From contig VGDO01000034.1 in assembly GCA_016869645.1 (NCBI GenBank), positions 1 through 36,805 on the forward strand: a stretch of DNA of 36,805 nt, written 5' to 3'. Position 1 is the stretch's first letter, and each line of letters opens with the position of its first letter. The notes under the pieces are model-generated. The model worked only from the letters and a program-made list of their open reading frames with translations. It was not told where the DNA came from and made no database searches. The DNA comes from Alphaproteobacteria bacterium (GTDB lineage: Bacteria > Pseudomonadota > Alphaproteobacteria > SHVW01). This document shows positions 15,572 through 23,563 of the stretch, in pieces. Made by a program: the position numbers and the translations under genes.

Positions 15572-16816
15572 ATGAAGCTCGACGACGAAGAACGCGCGAT
15601 CGCCGCCGGCGCCCATGGACCGGTACGGCGCTGGGCGATCGAGCATCAGATCAAGGTCGGCCGCTTCTTCGATGCTGCCGACTTCGTGCCGATCTCCCAG
15701 GTCCACATCATGGCCGATGCCGAATCCCTGGGCGAGGCGTGCATCGCGCTGCTCGAGGAGCACGCGCGTCGCTCCTGGGCCGAGCGGTCTGTGCGCGTGC
15801 CGACAGTGACCGACCCGCGCGGCGTCGATTTCAACGCCTACAAGCGCCTGGGACAGACCGACGAGATGGTCGGGCTCGAGCGGCGTGCCATTGCCGCGTT
15901 CTCCGCACTCGGCGTGCTGCTCACCAACACCTGCATCAACTACCAGACCGTGATGCCGCCGATGCGTGGCGAGCACATCGCCTTCGGCGACACCGGCTCG
16001 GTGATCTACGCCAACAGCGTCATGGGTGCGCGCAGCAATTTCGAGGGCGGACCCTCGGCGCTTGCTGCCGCTCTGACCGGCCGGACACCGCGCTACGGCT
16101 ATCACCTCGATCGCCATCGCCGCGGCTCGCGACTGTTCCGCCTGCATGAGCAGCCGCGGAACTGGAGCGATTGGGGCGCGCTGGGCGGGGTGGTCGGCCG
16201 GCGTCTCGAATCCTATTGGCAAGTTCCGGTGATTGCGGGCGTCGACATGCCGCCGAGCTCGGACGAGCTCAAGCATTTCGGCGCGGCGCTTGCCAGCTTC
16301 GGCTCGGTGGCGCTCTTTCACATGGTCGGCGTGACGCCGGAAGCGCCCAGCCTTGCCGCCGTCTTCGATGGTGCGCCGCCGGCGGAAGAGCCGATCGGTC
16401 CGGAAGACATTGCCGGCTTTTACGGGAGCTACGCGCCGGCCGACACCGGTGTCGACGTTGTCGTGTTCGCCGCGCCGCAATTGTCGCTGTTCGAGATCCA
16501 GCAGTTGGCCGGGTTGTTAGCAGGCCGGCATGTCCACGACAAGGTGACGCTGCTGGCGGCGACCTCGCCCGAGATCAAGGCGGCGTCAGACCGGATGGGA
16601 CTGACCGCGACGATCGCTCGGGCCGGCGGCGTCGTGCTCGAAGGTGTCTGTTTTTACCAGAGCTACGCGCGCGAGATCGGCGAGGTAAATGGCTGGAAGC
16701 GCCTGATGTCGAACTCGGCGAAGCTGGTCAACATCATCGGCGGCTACGGCTATCAGCCGGTGCTTGCGAGCATGGAGCGGTGCGTCGACTCGGCGGTGGC
16801 CGGACGGATCGTGTGA
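15572..16816 (+). CDS. Aconitase X, large (catalytic) subunit
   Basis: A 414-residue protein of the aconitase X family (DUF521), iron-sulfur-type hydro-lyases. Characterised members dehydrate cis-3-hydroxy-L-proline or (R)-mevalonate 5-phosphate. Visible family blocks are MKLDDEERAIAAGAHGP, TNTCINY with Cys121, and YANSVMGARSNFEGGPSAL followed by ALTGRTPRYGYHLD. The small subunit begins at the stop codon (TGATG), so the two are coupled. No proline-racemase, Delta1-pyrroline reductase or mevalonate gene is nearby, so neither known substrate is supported by context. Confidence 0.9.
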   Translation: MKLDDEERAIAAGAHGPVRRWAIEHQIKVGRFFDAADFVPISQVHIMADAESLGEACIALLEEHARRSWAERSVRVPTVTDPRGVDFNAYKRLGQTDEMVGLERRAIAAFSALGVLLTNTCINYQTVMPPMRGEHIAFGDTGSVIYANSVMGARSNFEGGPSALAAALTGRTPRYGYHLDRHRRGSRLFRLHEQPRNWSDWGALGGVVGRRLESYWQVPVIAGVDMPPSSDELKHFGAALASFGSVALFHMVGVTPEAPSLAAVFDGAPPAEEPIGPEDIAGFYGSYAPADTGVDVVVFAAPQLSLFEIQQLAGLLAGRHVHDKVTLLAATSPEIKAASDRMGLTATIARAGGVVLEGVCFYQSYAREIGEVNGWKRLMSNSAKLVNIIGGYGYQPVLASMERCVDSAVAGRIV

Positions 16817-17229
16817 TGGCCGAACTGACGATCAAGGGTCATGCCGGCATCGGCCCGGCGGTCACCGGCACGGCGCTGGTCGCGAGCGACAACTTCAGCG
16901 CCCGCTACGACCTTGACCGCATCAAGGGCATCTTCGTGCGGCCGGCGCACAAGCTGGTCGGGCAGAGCTATGTCGGACGCATCCTCGTGCTCAACACGGC
17001 CAAGGGCGGCGTGGCGACGGCCTGGATGCTCTACGAAATGGCGTCGCGCGGCATGGCGCCCAAGGCACTGCTATTGAACTTCGCCAATCCGATCATGGCC
17101 CAGGGCGCAGCGCTTGCCGATCTCGCCTTCATGGATCGCTTCGAAACGGACATCACCAGGGCGATCCGCACCGGTGACGAGGTGACCGTGGACCCCGGGG
17201 CCGGCACTGTGAGCGTCCGGCGGACGTGA
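16816..17229 (+). CDS. Aconitase X, small (swivel) subunit
   Basis: A 137-residue protein matching the aconitase X swivel domain (DUF126). Typical features are the opening KGHAGIGPAVTGTALV, FVRPAHKLVGQSYVGRILVL, and an ending with a short beta strand (VDPGAGTVSVRRT). In many organisms this domain is fused to the large subunit; here it is a separate gene whose ATG at 16816 overlaps the large-subunit stop by one base. Together they should form one hydro-lyase active site. A 96-base gap follows before the transporter genes. Confidence 0.9.
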   Translation: MAELTIKGHAGIGPAVTGTALVASDNFSARYDLDRIKGIFVRPAHKLVGQSYVGRILVLNTAKGGVATAWMLYEMASRGMAPKALLLNFANPIMAQGAALADLAFMDRFETDITRAIRTGDEVTVDPGAGTVSVRRT

Positions 17230-17325
17230 TGTCACTGTCCCCGGGGCCGGGCATTTTCGATGGAAAACCCGACCGGAGCCCCTATCATGGGTGCCAATCG
17301 ATGACACCAATTCGGGGAGGCAGTC

Positions 17326-18360
17326 ATGGTCAGGTCGTCGGCATCGCGCCGTTCCGTGCTCAAGGGGTTGGCGGCAGCGTCGGGTGCGGTCGCGTTGCCT
17401 CGCTTTGCCATCGCCCAGTCCAAGCCCGAGGTGGGCACGGTGGTGCTTGCTCCGCAATTCGGCCTCGCCTACACGCCGCTGCATGTCATGAAGGCGGAGA
17501 AGCTGATCGAGAAGCATCTGGCGAAGAATGGCCTGCCAAATTCCAAGGTCGAGTGGCAGAAGACCACGGGTGGCGCCGCTGCGAACGAGGCGCTCATTTC
17601 CGGCGCCATGCATGTCGTCTCAGGCGGCGTCGGTCCGCTGCTCACCGTGTGGGACAAGACAAAGGGCAACGCCAACGTGCGCGGCATCGGCTGCTTCGAC
17701 GCCACCGCGCTCTATCTCTGCACGATCAACCCGGCCGTCAACACCATCCGCGACTTCACCGACAAGGACAAGATCGCTCTGCCGGCGGTCAAGATCTCGA
17801 TCCAGGCGGTCTCGCTCCAGATGGCCTGCGAGAAGGAGTTTGGCCAGGGCCAGCACACCAAGCTCGATCACCTGACGGTGTCGATGTCGCATCCCGATGC
17901 GACCGCGGCGTTGCTCTCGGGCAAGTCGGAGATCACGGCGCATTTCAGCAGCCCGCCGTTCCAATACCAGCAGATCGAGACAGGCAAGGCACGCAAGGTG
18001 CTGAGCAATTTCGACGTGCTGGGCGGGCCGGTCACATTCAATTCGGCCTATACGACGACCAAGTTCCGCGAGGAGAACCCGCGCAGCTACACGGCGCTGT
18101 TCGACGCGCTCGTCGAGGCCCATGAATTCATTCAGAAGCGCCGCGACGATGCGGTGAAGATCTACATCGCCGAGGAGCAGTCGAAGCTCTCGGTCGATTT
18201 CATCAACCGCATGCTGGGTCCTGAGTTGAGCCACACCATCGTGCCGCTCAACACGATCAAATACGCCGAGTTCCTGCACCGCATCGGCTCGCTGCGCAAC
18301 AAGCCGGCATCGTGGAAGGACTACTACTTCCCCGATGTCCACGGCGTCCAGGGCAGCTAA
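17326..18360 (+). CDS. NMT1/TauA-type ABC substrate-binding protein with Tat signal
   Basis: A 344-residue periplasmic binding protein of the NMT1/SsuA/TauA superfamily. It has a twin-arginine leader, SRRSVLKG at about residues 7-14, followed by a short hydrophobic stretch and cleavage near RFAIA before QSKPE. This suggests export as a folded protein. GGGGAGG lies just upstream of the ATG. Family ligands include taurine, sulfonates, nitrate, phthalate-like acids and pyrimidine precursors. Given the surrounding hydro-lyases and dehydrogenase, an organic acid seems likelier than a sulfonate, because no sulfonate-cleaving enzyme is in the window. Confidence 0.9.
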   Translation: MVRSSASRRSVLKGLAAASGAVALPRFAIAQSKPEVGTVVLAPQFGLAYTPLHVMKAEKLIEKHLAKNGLPNSKVEWQKTTGGAAANEALISGAMHVVSGGVGPLLTVWDKTKGNANVRGIGCFDATALYLCTINPAVNTIRDFTDKDKIALPAVKISIQAVSLQMACEKEFGQGQHTKLDHLTVSMSHPDATAALLSGKSEITAHFSSPPFQYQQIETGKARKVLSNFDVLGGPVTFNSAYTTTKFREENPRSYTALFDALVEAHEFIQKRRDDAVKIYIAEEQSKLSVDFINRMLGPELSHTIVPLNTIKYAEFLHRIGSLRNKPASWKDYYFPDVHGVQGS

Positions 18361-18390
18361 GGCAGCAGCTGAGGGAAACCTTGGCGCTGG

Positions 18391-19221
18391 ATGCCCATGC
18401 CCCCTGATGCCGTGGGCGGCGCCGCTCGCGACAGTGCCCACCCGCTGCTCGCGGTCGACGGCGTCACGCTGCAGTACAAGACGCGCGAGCACCTGGTCAC
18501 CGCGACCTATCGCGTCAGCTTCAAGGTCTATTCGGGCGATCGCTTCGTTCTGCTGGGACCATCGGGCTGCGGGAAATCGACCCTGCTGAAGGGCGTCGGC
18601 GGTTTCATGCGGCCGGTCGAGGGCCGCATTACCCTCAAGGGACACTCGATCGAGCGGCCCGGCCCCGACCGTATGATGGTGTTCCAGGAGTTCGACCAGC
18701 TTCTTCCATGGAAGACGGTCAAGCAGAACATCACGTTCCCGATGCTGGTCAGCGGGCGCTGCGATCGCGCCGAAGCCGAGCAGCGCGCGCGCTCCTACAT
18801 CGACAAGGTGAACCTGACCAAGTTCAGCGACGTCTATCCGCACATGTTGTCGGGCGGCATGAAGCAGCGCGTCGCGATCGCGCGCGCCATGGCGATGGGC
18901 GCGGACATCCTGCTGATGGACGAGCCTTTCGCCGCACTCGACGCGCTGACCCGGCGCAAGATGCAGGAGGAGCTGCTCCAGCTCTGGGACGATGTGCGCT
19001 TCACCATGCTGTTCGTCACCCACTCGATCGAAGAAGCGATCATCGTCGGCAGCCGCATCCTGGTCATGTCGCCGCATCCGGGACAGGTCAAGGCCGAGCT
19101 CAACGCGCACCAGTTCGGCCACGATAACCTGGGCGGCGAGGGCTTCCAGGCGCTGCACGGCCGCATCCACAACATGCTGTTCGCCGAGCGCATCGAGGAG
19201 GAGCGGGCGCGCCATGGCTGA
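18391..19221 (+). CDS. ABC transporter ATP-binding protein, SsuB/TauB type
   Basis: A 276-residue ATPase that powers the NMT1-type importer. Walker A is GPSGCGKST (56-64), the Q-loop region is MVFQEFDQLLPW, the signature is LSGGMKQR (153-160) and Walker B is LLMDEP (174-179) followed by FAALD. The Q-loop sequence and overall length fit the nitrate/sulfonate/taurine subfamily. The ATG at 18391 is used, with another at 18397; a GAGGGAAA lies somewhat far upstream. The end overlaps the permease start by eight bases. Confidence 0.94.
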   Translation: MPMPPDAVGGAARDSAHPLLAVDGVTLQYKTREHLVTATYRVSFKVYSGDRFVLLGPSGCGKSTLLKGVGGFMRPVEGRITLKGHSIERPGPDRMMVFQEFDQLLPWKTVKQNITFPMLVSGRCDRAEAEQRARSYIDKVNLTKFSDVYPHMLSGGMKQRVAIARAMAMGADILLMDEPFAALDALTRRKMQEELLQLWDDVRFTMLFVTHSIEEAIIVGSRILVMSPHPGQVKAELNAHQFGHDNLGGEGFQALHGRIHNMLFAERIEEERARHG

Positions 19222-20089
19222 CACGCAGGCGCCGCCCATCCGTCCGGAATTCGAGACCAAGCCGGGCGATGCCGGCCATATCGGCGACGTGGCGCGGCCG
19301 CTGTCGGCCTGGGAGCGCATCTCCAACATCACGGCGGTGCGCCGGCTGTTCATCCTGCTCGTTCTGGTCAGCGCCTGGCAGGCCTACGCGCAATTCCTCG
19401 ACAATCCTCTGATGTTTCCCACCTTCGCCGAGGCGATGACGGCGCTGTGGGATGCCTCGGTGCGCGGGCCCCTGCTCGAGCGCATCTGGACGTCGATCCG
19501 CGTTCTGATGATGGGCTATGCGGCAGGCATCGCGCTCGCCGCGGTGTTCACCACGATCGCCGTGTCGACGCGCGTCGGCACGGATTTCCTGTCGACGCTG
19601 ACCGCCATGTTCAATCCCCTGCCGGCGATCGCGCTGCTGCCGCTGGCGCTCCTGTGGTTCGGCTTGGGCATCCCGAGCCTGATCTTCGTGATCATCCATT
19701 CCGTGCTCTGGGCGGTGGCGCTCAACACCCATGGCGGCTTCATGTCGGTGTCCGAGACTCTGCGCATGGCCGGGCAGAATTACGGACTGCGCGGGCTGCG
19801 CTACGTCGCCTACATCCTCATTCCCGCCGCCTTCCCCTCGATCCTCACGGGATTGAAGATCGGCTGGGCTTTCGCGTGGCGCACGCTGATTGCGGCCGAG
19901 CTGGTGTTCGGCGTCAGTTCGCGCTCGGGCGGGCTCGGCTGGTTCATCTTCGAGAACCGCAATCAGCTCGAGACGGCCTATGTTTTCGCTGGCCTGTTTG
20001 CCGTGATCATCATCGGGCTTCTGGTCGAGAGCGTGGTGTTCCGCACGGTCGAGACGCACACCGTACGCAAATGGGGCATGCAGCGATGA
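19214..20089 (+). CDS. ABC transporter permease, SsuC/TauC type
   Basis: A 291-residue inner-membrane permease of the NMT1-linked importer. It begins with a cytoplasmic segment of about 45 residues, then about six hydrophobic helices. The loop GQNYGLRGLRYVAYILIPAA is the EAA-type ATPase contact of the SsuC/TauC group. Only one permease gene is present, so it should work as a homodimer, as in that subfamily. The ATG at 19214 lies within the end of the ATPase gene, and its stop overlaps the hydratase start at 20086 as ATGA. Confidence 0.93.
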   Translation: MADTQAPPIRPEFETKPGDAGHIGDVARPLSAWERISNITAVRRLFILLVLVSAWQAYAQFLDNPLMFPTFAEAMTALWDASVRGPLLERIWTSIRVLMMGYAAGIALAAVFTTIAVSTRVGTDFLSTLTAMFNPLPAIALLPLALLWFGLGIPSLIFVIIHSVLWAVALNTHGGFMSVSETLRMAGQNYGLRGLRYVAYILIPAAFPSILTGLKIGWAFAWRTLIAAELVFGVSSRSGGLGWFIFENRNQLETAYVFAGLFAVIIIGLLVESVVFRTVETHTVRKWGMQR

Positions 20090-20961
20090 AGGTCGATCCC
20101 GCCGTCGTCGAGGAGACAGCCAAGCTGCTCTATATCCGCGCGCTCAAGGTGCTCCCCGACGACATCAAGCAGGGATTTCAGCGTCTCGACGCCGGCGAGA
20201 CCGACGGCACGGGCAAAGCCATTCTCGCGACCATGATCGAGAACATCGCGGTCGCCGAGAGGACCGACAATCTGCTGTGCCAGGACACGGGTATTCCGAT
20301 CTACAACGTCACGATCGGGCGCGGCGTGGAGCTCGACGGCGCCGCGCTCAAGGATGCGATCCGGCGCGGCTGCGCGCGCGCCACGCGCGAGTATCCGCTG
20401 CGCTCCTCGGTCGTGCATCCGATCACGCGCGTCAACGAGCACACCTCCTGCGGGCCACTGGTGCCGGTCATCAACATCGATTTCGTCGACCGAGCGCACG
20501 AACTGGTGATCGAGATGATTCCCAAGGGATCGGGCTCGGAGAACGGCTCCTTCCTCAAGATGTGCATTCCGGCCGACGGCGTCGACGGCATCAAGACCTT
20601 CGTCGTCGACAAGGTCATGGAGGCGGGCGGCCGTGTTTGCCCGCCGACCATCGTCGGCGTCGGCGTCGGCGGCACCAGCGATCTCTGCGCGCATTTGGCC
20701 AAGGTGGCGGCGACGCGCCCGCTCGGCTCGGTCTGCGCCGACCCCGAGGGCGCCCAGCTCGAGCGGCAGCTGAGCCAGGCGGTCAACAGCCTGGGCATCG
20801 GCCCGCAGGGCCTGGGCGGCGATTCCACCGCCTTCGCGGTCCATGTCGAGCTTGCCGCGACGCACATCACGATGAACCCCGTGGCGGTCAACATCCAATG
20901 TCACTCCGCGCGGCGCGCCACCGCGACCTTCACGCCCGCGGGCGTGACGATCGGTTTTTGA
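20086..20961 (+). CDS. Class I fumarase/tartrate dehydratase alpha subunit
   Basis: A 291-residue subunit of an oxygen-sensitive iron-sulfur hydro-lyase of the fumarase/L(+)-tartrate dehydratase/mesaconase group. The cluster ligands are Cys65 in LLCQDTG, Cys185 in GRVCPP and Cys272 in IQCHSARR. IPKGSGSENGSF and VGVGVGGTSD are also family blocks. The specific substrate cannot be assigned from sequence because fumarate, tartrate and substituted fumarates are all handled by close relatives. The ATG overlaps the permease stop. The beta subunit follows after a 153-base hairpin-rich gap, unusual for such a tight pair. Confidence 0.92.
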   Translation: MKVDPAVVEETAKLLYIRALKVLPDDIKQGFQRLDAGETDGTGKAILATMIENIAVAERTDNLLCQDTGIPIYNVTIGRGVELDGAALKDAIRRGCARATREYPLRSSVVHPITRVNEHTSCGPLVPVINIDFVDRAHELVIEMIPKGSGSENGSFLKMCIPADGVDGIKTFVVDKVMEAGGRVCPPTIVGVGVGGTSDLCAHLAKVAATRPLGSVCADPEGAQLERQLSQAVNSLGIGPQGLGGDSTAFAVHVELAATHITMNPVAVNIQCHSARRATATFTPAGVTIGF

Positions 20962-20986
20962 GATGCGGCGTTCAATCCCTCATCCC

Positions 20987-21009
20987 ATCGAACCGCTTCG
21001 CGGTTCGAT
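20987..21009 (+). repeat. 10-bp hairpin in the hydratase alpha-beta gap
   Basis: ATCGAACCGC (20987-20996) and GCGGTTCGAT (21000-21009) are perfect complements around a TTC loop. This is the first of two stacked stems in the 153-base gap 20962-21114, which contains no gene. The outer flanks (CCCTCATCCC near 20977 and the GGGGTGAGGG near 21078) can also pair, making a larger nested palindrome. Confidence 0.65.
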
Positions 21010-21010
21010 C

Positions 21011-21061
21011 CTCCCTCTCAAGGGGGGAGGGGAGCCTGAACCCTGCCCCCTTGAGGGGGAG
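21011..21061 (+). repeat. 16-bp hairpin in the hydratase alpha-beta gap
   Basis: The arms 21011-21026 (CTCCCTCTCAAGGGGG) and 21046-21061 (CCCCCTTGAGGGGGAG) pair over 16 positions with one G:T wobble, leaving a 19-base loop. There is no T-run, so it is more likely an intergenic palindromic repeat or mRNA-processing stem than a simple terminator. It sits inside an apparent operon and could alter the ratio of alpha to beta subunit. Confidence 0.65.
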
Positions 21062-21114
21062 GGTGGCGCGAAGCGCGGGGTGAGGGGTTTGACGACGGCA
21101 GGGGACAGTCGTCG

Positions 21115-21744
21115 ATGACGCACCACGACTTCACTATGCCCGTCACCGAAATCCAGGCCCGCTCCCTTCGCATCGGCGACAGGGTCACGCTCAACGGCAC
21201 GCTTTACGGCATCCGGGATGCCACGCAGATCCATATGTTCGACCGCGGGCGCACGACGCGGTTCGATCTCAAGGGCCACGCCGTCCTGCACACCGCGCCC
21301 AATGTGCGCAAGGTGCCCGTGTCGAACGAGTTTCCGGTCGGCTACCAGCCGGTCTGCATCGGCACCACGACGAGCGCGCGCATGGAGCGCTTCACGCGCC
21401 CGCTGATGACCGCCTACGGCGTGCGCCTGATCATCGGCAAGGGCGGACTGATGGACGAGACCAGCCGCGCCTTCGCCGATCTCGGCGGCGCTTATCTGGC
21501 GGTCATCGGGGGCACGGCCGCGCTCGAAACGACCTGGATCGAATCGATCGTCGACGTCGATCTCGACGACCTCAATCCCGAGAGCCTGTGGCACTTTCAG
21601 GTCAAGGGCTTCGGGCCGCTGCTGGTCGCCATGGACAGCCACGGCGGCAGCCTCTATCGGACGGTCGCGGCGAGCGCGGCCGAACGGCGCGCGGCGGCGC
21701 TCGCCGGCATGGGCGTGAAGCTCGGGGGCGCCAAATCGGCATGA
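21115..21744 (+). CDS. Class I fumarase/tartrate dehydratase beta subunit
   Basis: A 209-residue partner of the upstream alpha subunit. Features are RSLRIGDRVTLNGTLYGIRDATQIHM, VGYQPVCIGTTTSARME, the IIGKGGL segment that is a hallmark of the beta subunit, and LNPESLWHFQVKGFGPLLVA near the end. The ATG at 21115 has GGGGA nine bases upstream; an ATG at 21136 is an alternative. The stop overlaps the flavoprotein start as ATGA, which ties the hydratase and the dehydrogenase flavoprotein into one translationally coupled unit. Confidence 0.92.
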   Translation: MTHHDFTMPVTEIQARSLRIGDRVTLNGTLYGIRDATQIHMFDRGRTTRFDLKGHAVLHTAPNVRKVPVSNEFPVGYQPVCIGTTTSARMERFTRPLMTAYGVRLIIGKGGLMDETSRAFADLGGAYLAVIGGTAALETTWIESIVDVDLDDLNPESLWHFQVKGFGPLLVAMDSHGGSLYRTVAASAAERRAAALAGMGVKLGGAKSA

Positions 21745-23468
21745 AGCGGCTGCGCACCGACATCCTCATCCTCGGCGCGGGCGGCGCCGGGCTGTTCGCG
21801 GCCTTGCATGCCAAGCAGACGGCGCCCGATCTCGACGTGACCATCGCGGTCAAGGGGCAGCTCGGCAAGTGCGGCTGCACGCGCATGGTGCAGGGCGGCT
21901 ACAACGTCGCGATCGCGCCCGAGGATTCGATCGAGCGCCACTTCATGGACACGATCGAGGGCGGCCAATGGCTCAACGACCAGGATCTCGCCTGGACCCT
22001 TGTCACGGTGGCGCGCGAACGCATCCGCGAGCTGGAGAACGAGCTCGGCTGCTTCTTCGACCGTAATCCCGACGGCACGATCCACCAGAAGGCATTCGCC
22101 GGGCAGACCTTTGACCGCACGGTGCACAAGGGCGACCTGACCGGCATCGAGATCGTCAACCGGCTGGCCGAGCAGGTCTGGGCGCGCGACGTGCGCCGCC
22201 TCGAAGAGCATCGCGCCATCGAGCTGATCAAGAGCCGCGACGGTGCGCAGATCGCCGGTGTCCTGATGATCGACATGCGCAGCGGCGAGTTTGTGCTCGT
22301 CGAGGCGCGCGCGGTGCTGTTGGCAACCGGCGGCGGGCCGACCATGTACCGCTATCACACGCCGTCGGGCGACAAGAGCTGTGACGGCATGGCCATGGCG
22401 CTCAGAGCGGGCCTGCCGCTGCGCGACATGGAGATGGTGCAGTTCCATCCGACCGGCCTGCTCGCCGGCGAGGACACGCGCATGACCGGCACGGTGCTGG
22501 AGGAGGGGCTGCGCGGTGCCGGCGGCTATCTGCTCGACGGTGCCGGCGAGCGCTTCATGCCGCGCTACGACGCGCGCGCCGAGCGCGCGACGCGCGACAT
22601 CGTCAGCCGCGCCATGTTCGAGGAGATGCGCCGCGGCCGCACCACGCCGCTCGGCGGCCTCTACATCGAAATGAAGCATCTCGGGCCCGAGCGCGTGCGC
22701 CGCGACTTCAAGGGCATGGTCGAACGCTGCGCCGACTGCGGCTTCGATCTGGCCGGCGGCCGTGTCGAGGTGGTTCCGACCGCGCACTACATGATGGGAG
22801 GCGTCGAGTTCAAGGCCGACTGCGCCACGGAACTCGTCGGGCTCTATGCCGCGGGCGAGGACACCGGCGGCGTCCACGGCGCAAACCGGCTGGGCGGCAA
22901 CGGCGTCGCCAACTCGACGGTGTTCGGCGGCATTGCCGGCGCGGCGATGGCACGCTGGGTCGCGGCCGGCGCAGCCTGGGCCGAAGCCGACGCGGCGGCG
23001 ATCGACGCGGCCACCGAACGGGCACGGGTGCCGCTCGGCGCGCGGCCCGATCCTGGCGCTCTGCCGGCGATCCGCGAGCGGCTGTGGGACACGATGTGGC
23101 ATGACGTCGGCATCATCCGCGACGGCGACGGCCTTTCACGCGCCGCGGAAGCGCTCGACGCGATCGAACGCGATCTCGACGTTGTCACCGTGGCGAACGA
23201 GCAGGATTTGACCTTCAATCTGACCTGGCACGACTGGCTGAACCTCAAGAGCCTGGTCCAGGTGTCGCGCGCCGTGCGAATGGCCGCTGCGGAACGTCAG
23301 AACAGCTGCGGCGCGCACTATCGCAGCGATTACGATGCGGCTGCCGATCCCCTCGTAGCGTCCTACACACGCGTGCGACTTGGTTCCGATGGGCCGGACG
23401 TCACCTGGGGTAGGGTTGCATTTTCCCGCGTCAAGCCCGGGGAAAGCCTGTTGGGACAGGCGGCTTGA
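21741..23468 (+). CDS. Succinate dehydrogenase/fumarate reductase-like flavoprotein, lacking the FAD-linking His
   Basis: A 575-residue flavoprotein of the SdhA/FrdA family. FAD is bound by LILGAGGAGLFAA near the N-terminus and LYAAGEDTGGVHG near 369-380. Residues that handle the dicarboxylate in the family are kept: His236 in QFHPTG, Glu255, Arg285 in TRDIVSRA, His349 in PTAHYMMGG and Arg383 in ANRLGGN. At the site of covalent FAD attachment (usually SHT) the sequence is GCT, with Cys46, so covalent linkage through His is impossible. It likely partners the iron-sulfur and anchor subunits at 13410-14830. The natural substrate is probably a succinate-like acid; plain succinate is not assured. 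Confidence 0.9.
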   Translation: MKRLRTDILILGAGGAGLFAALHAKQTAPDLDVTIAVKGQLGKCGCTRMVQGGYNVAIAPEDSIERHFMDTIEGGQWLNDQDLAWTLVTVARERIRELENELGCFFDRNPDGTIHQKAFAGQTFDRTVHKGDLTGIEIVNRLAEQVWARDVRRLEEHRAIELIKSRDGAQIAGVLMIDMRSGEFVLVEARAVLLATGGGPTMYRYHTPSGDKSCDGMAMALRAGLPLRDMEMVQFHPTGLLAGEDTRMTGTVLEEGLRGAGGYLLDGAGERFMPRYDARAERATRDIVSRAMFEEMRRGRTTPLGGLYIEMKHLGPERVRRDFKGMVERCADCGFDLAGGRVEVVPTAHYMMGGVEFKADCATELVGLYAAGEDTGGVHGANRLGGNGVANSTVFGGIAGAAMARWVAAGAAWAEADAAAIDAATERARVPLGARPDPGALPAIRERLWDTMWHDVGIIRDGDGLSRAAEALDAIERDLDVVTVANEQDLTFNLTWHDWLNLKSLVQVSRAVRMAAAERQNSCGAHYRSDYDAAADPLVASYTRVRLGSDGPDVTWGRVAFSRVKPGESLLGQAA

Positions 23469-23494
23469 GCGTTCTCCAGCGCCAAGAATCCCCC

Positions 23495-23524
23495 TTACCC
23501 CCGGGGCCGGCGCGGGTCTATGCT
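23495..23524 (+). promoter_or_regulatory. Candidate promoter for the nucleoside-uptake operon
   Basis: TTACCC at 23495-23500 and TATGCT at 23519-23524 are 18 bases apart and lie 40 bases before the binding-protein ATG. The -10 is reasonable and the -35 weak. A CCCCGGGGCCGG block lies between the hexamers, and a perfect CCCTGCAGGG palindrome at 23545-23554 covers part of the ribosome-binding site. Confidence 0.3.
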
Positions 23525-23563
23525 GTTCACCTATCAATCGAAAACCCTGCAGGGGGCTTGACC

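Noticed and set aside
21654..23102. A 482-codon open frame opposite the flavoprotein
   Set aside because: The sense strand encodes a complete SdhA/FrdA-like protein; the antisense product resembles no family.
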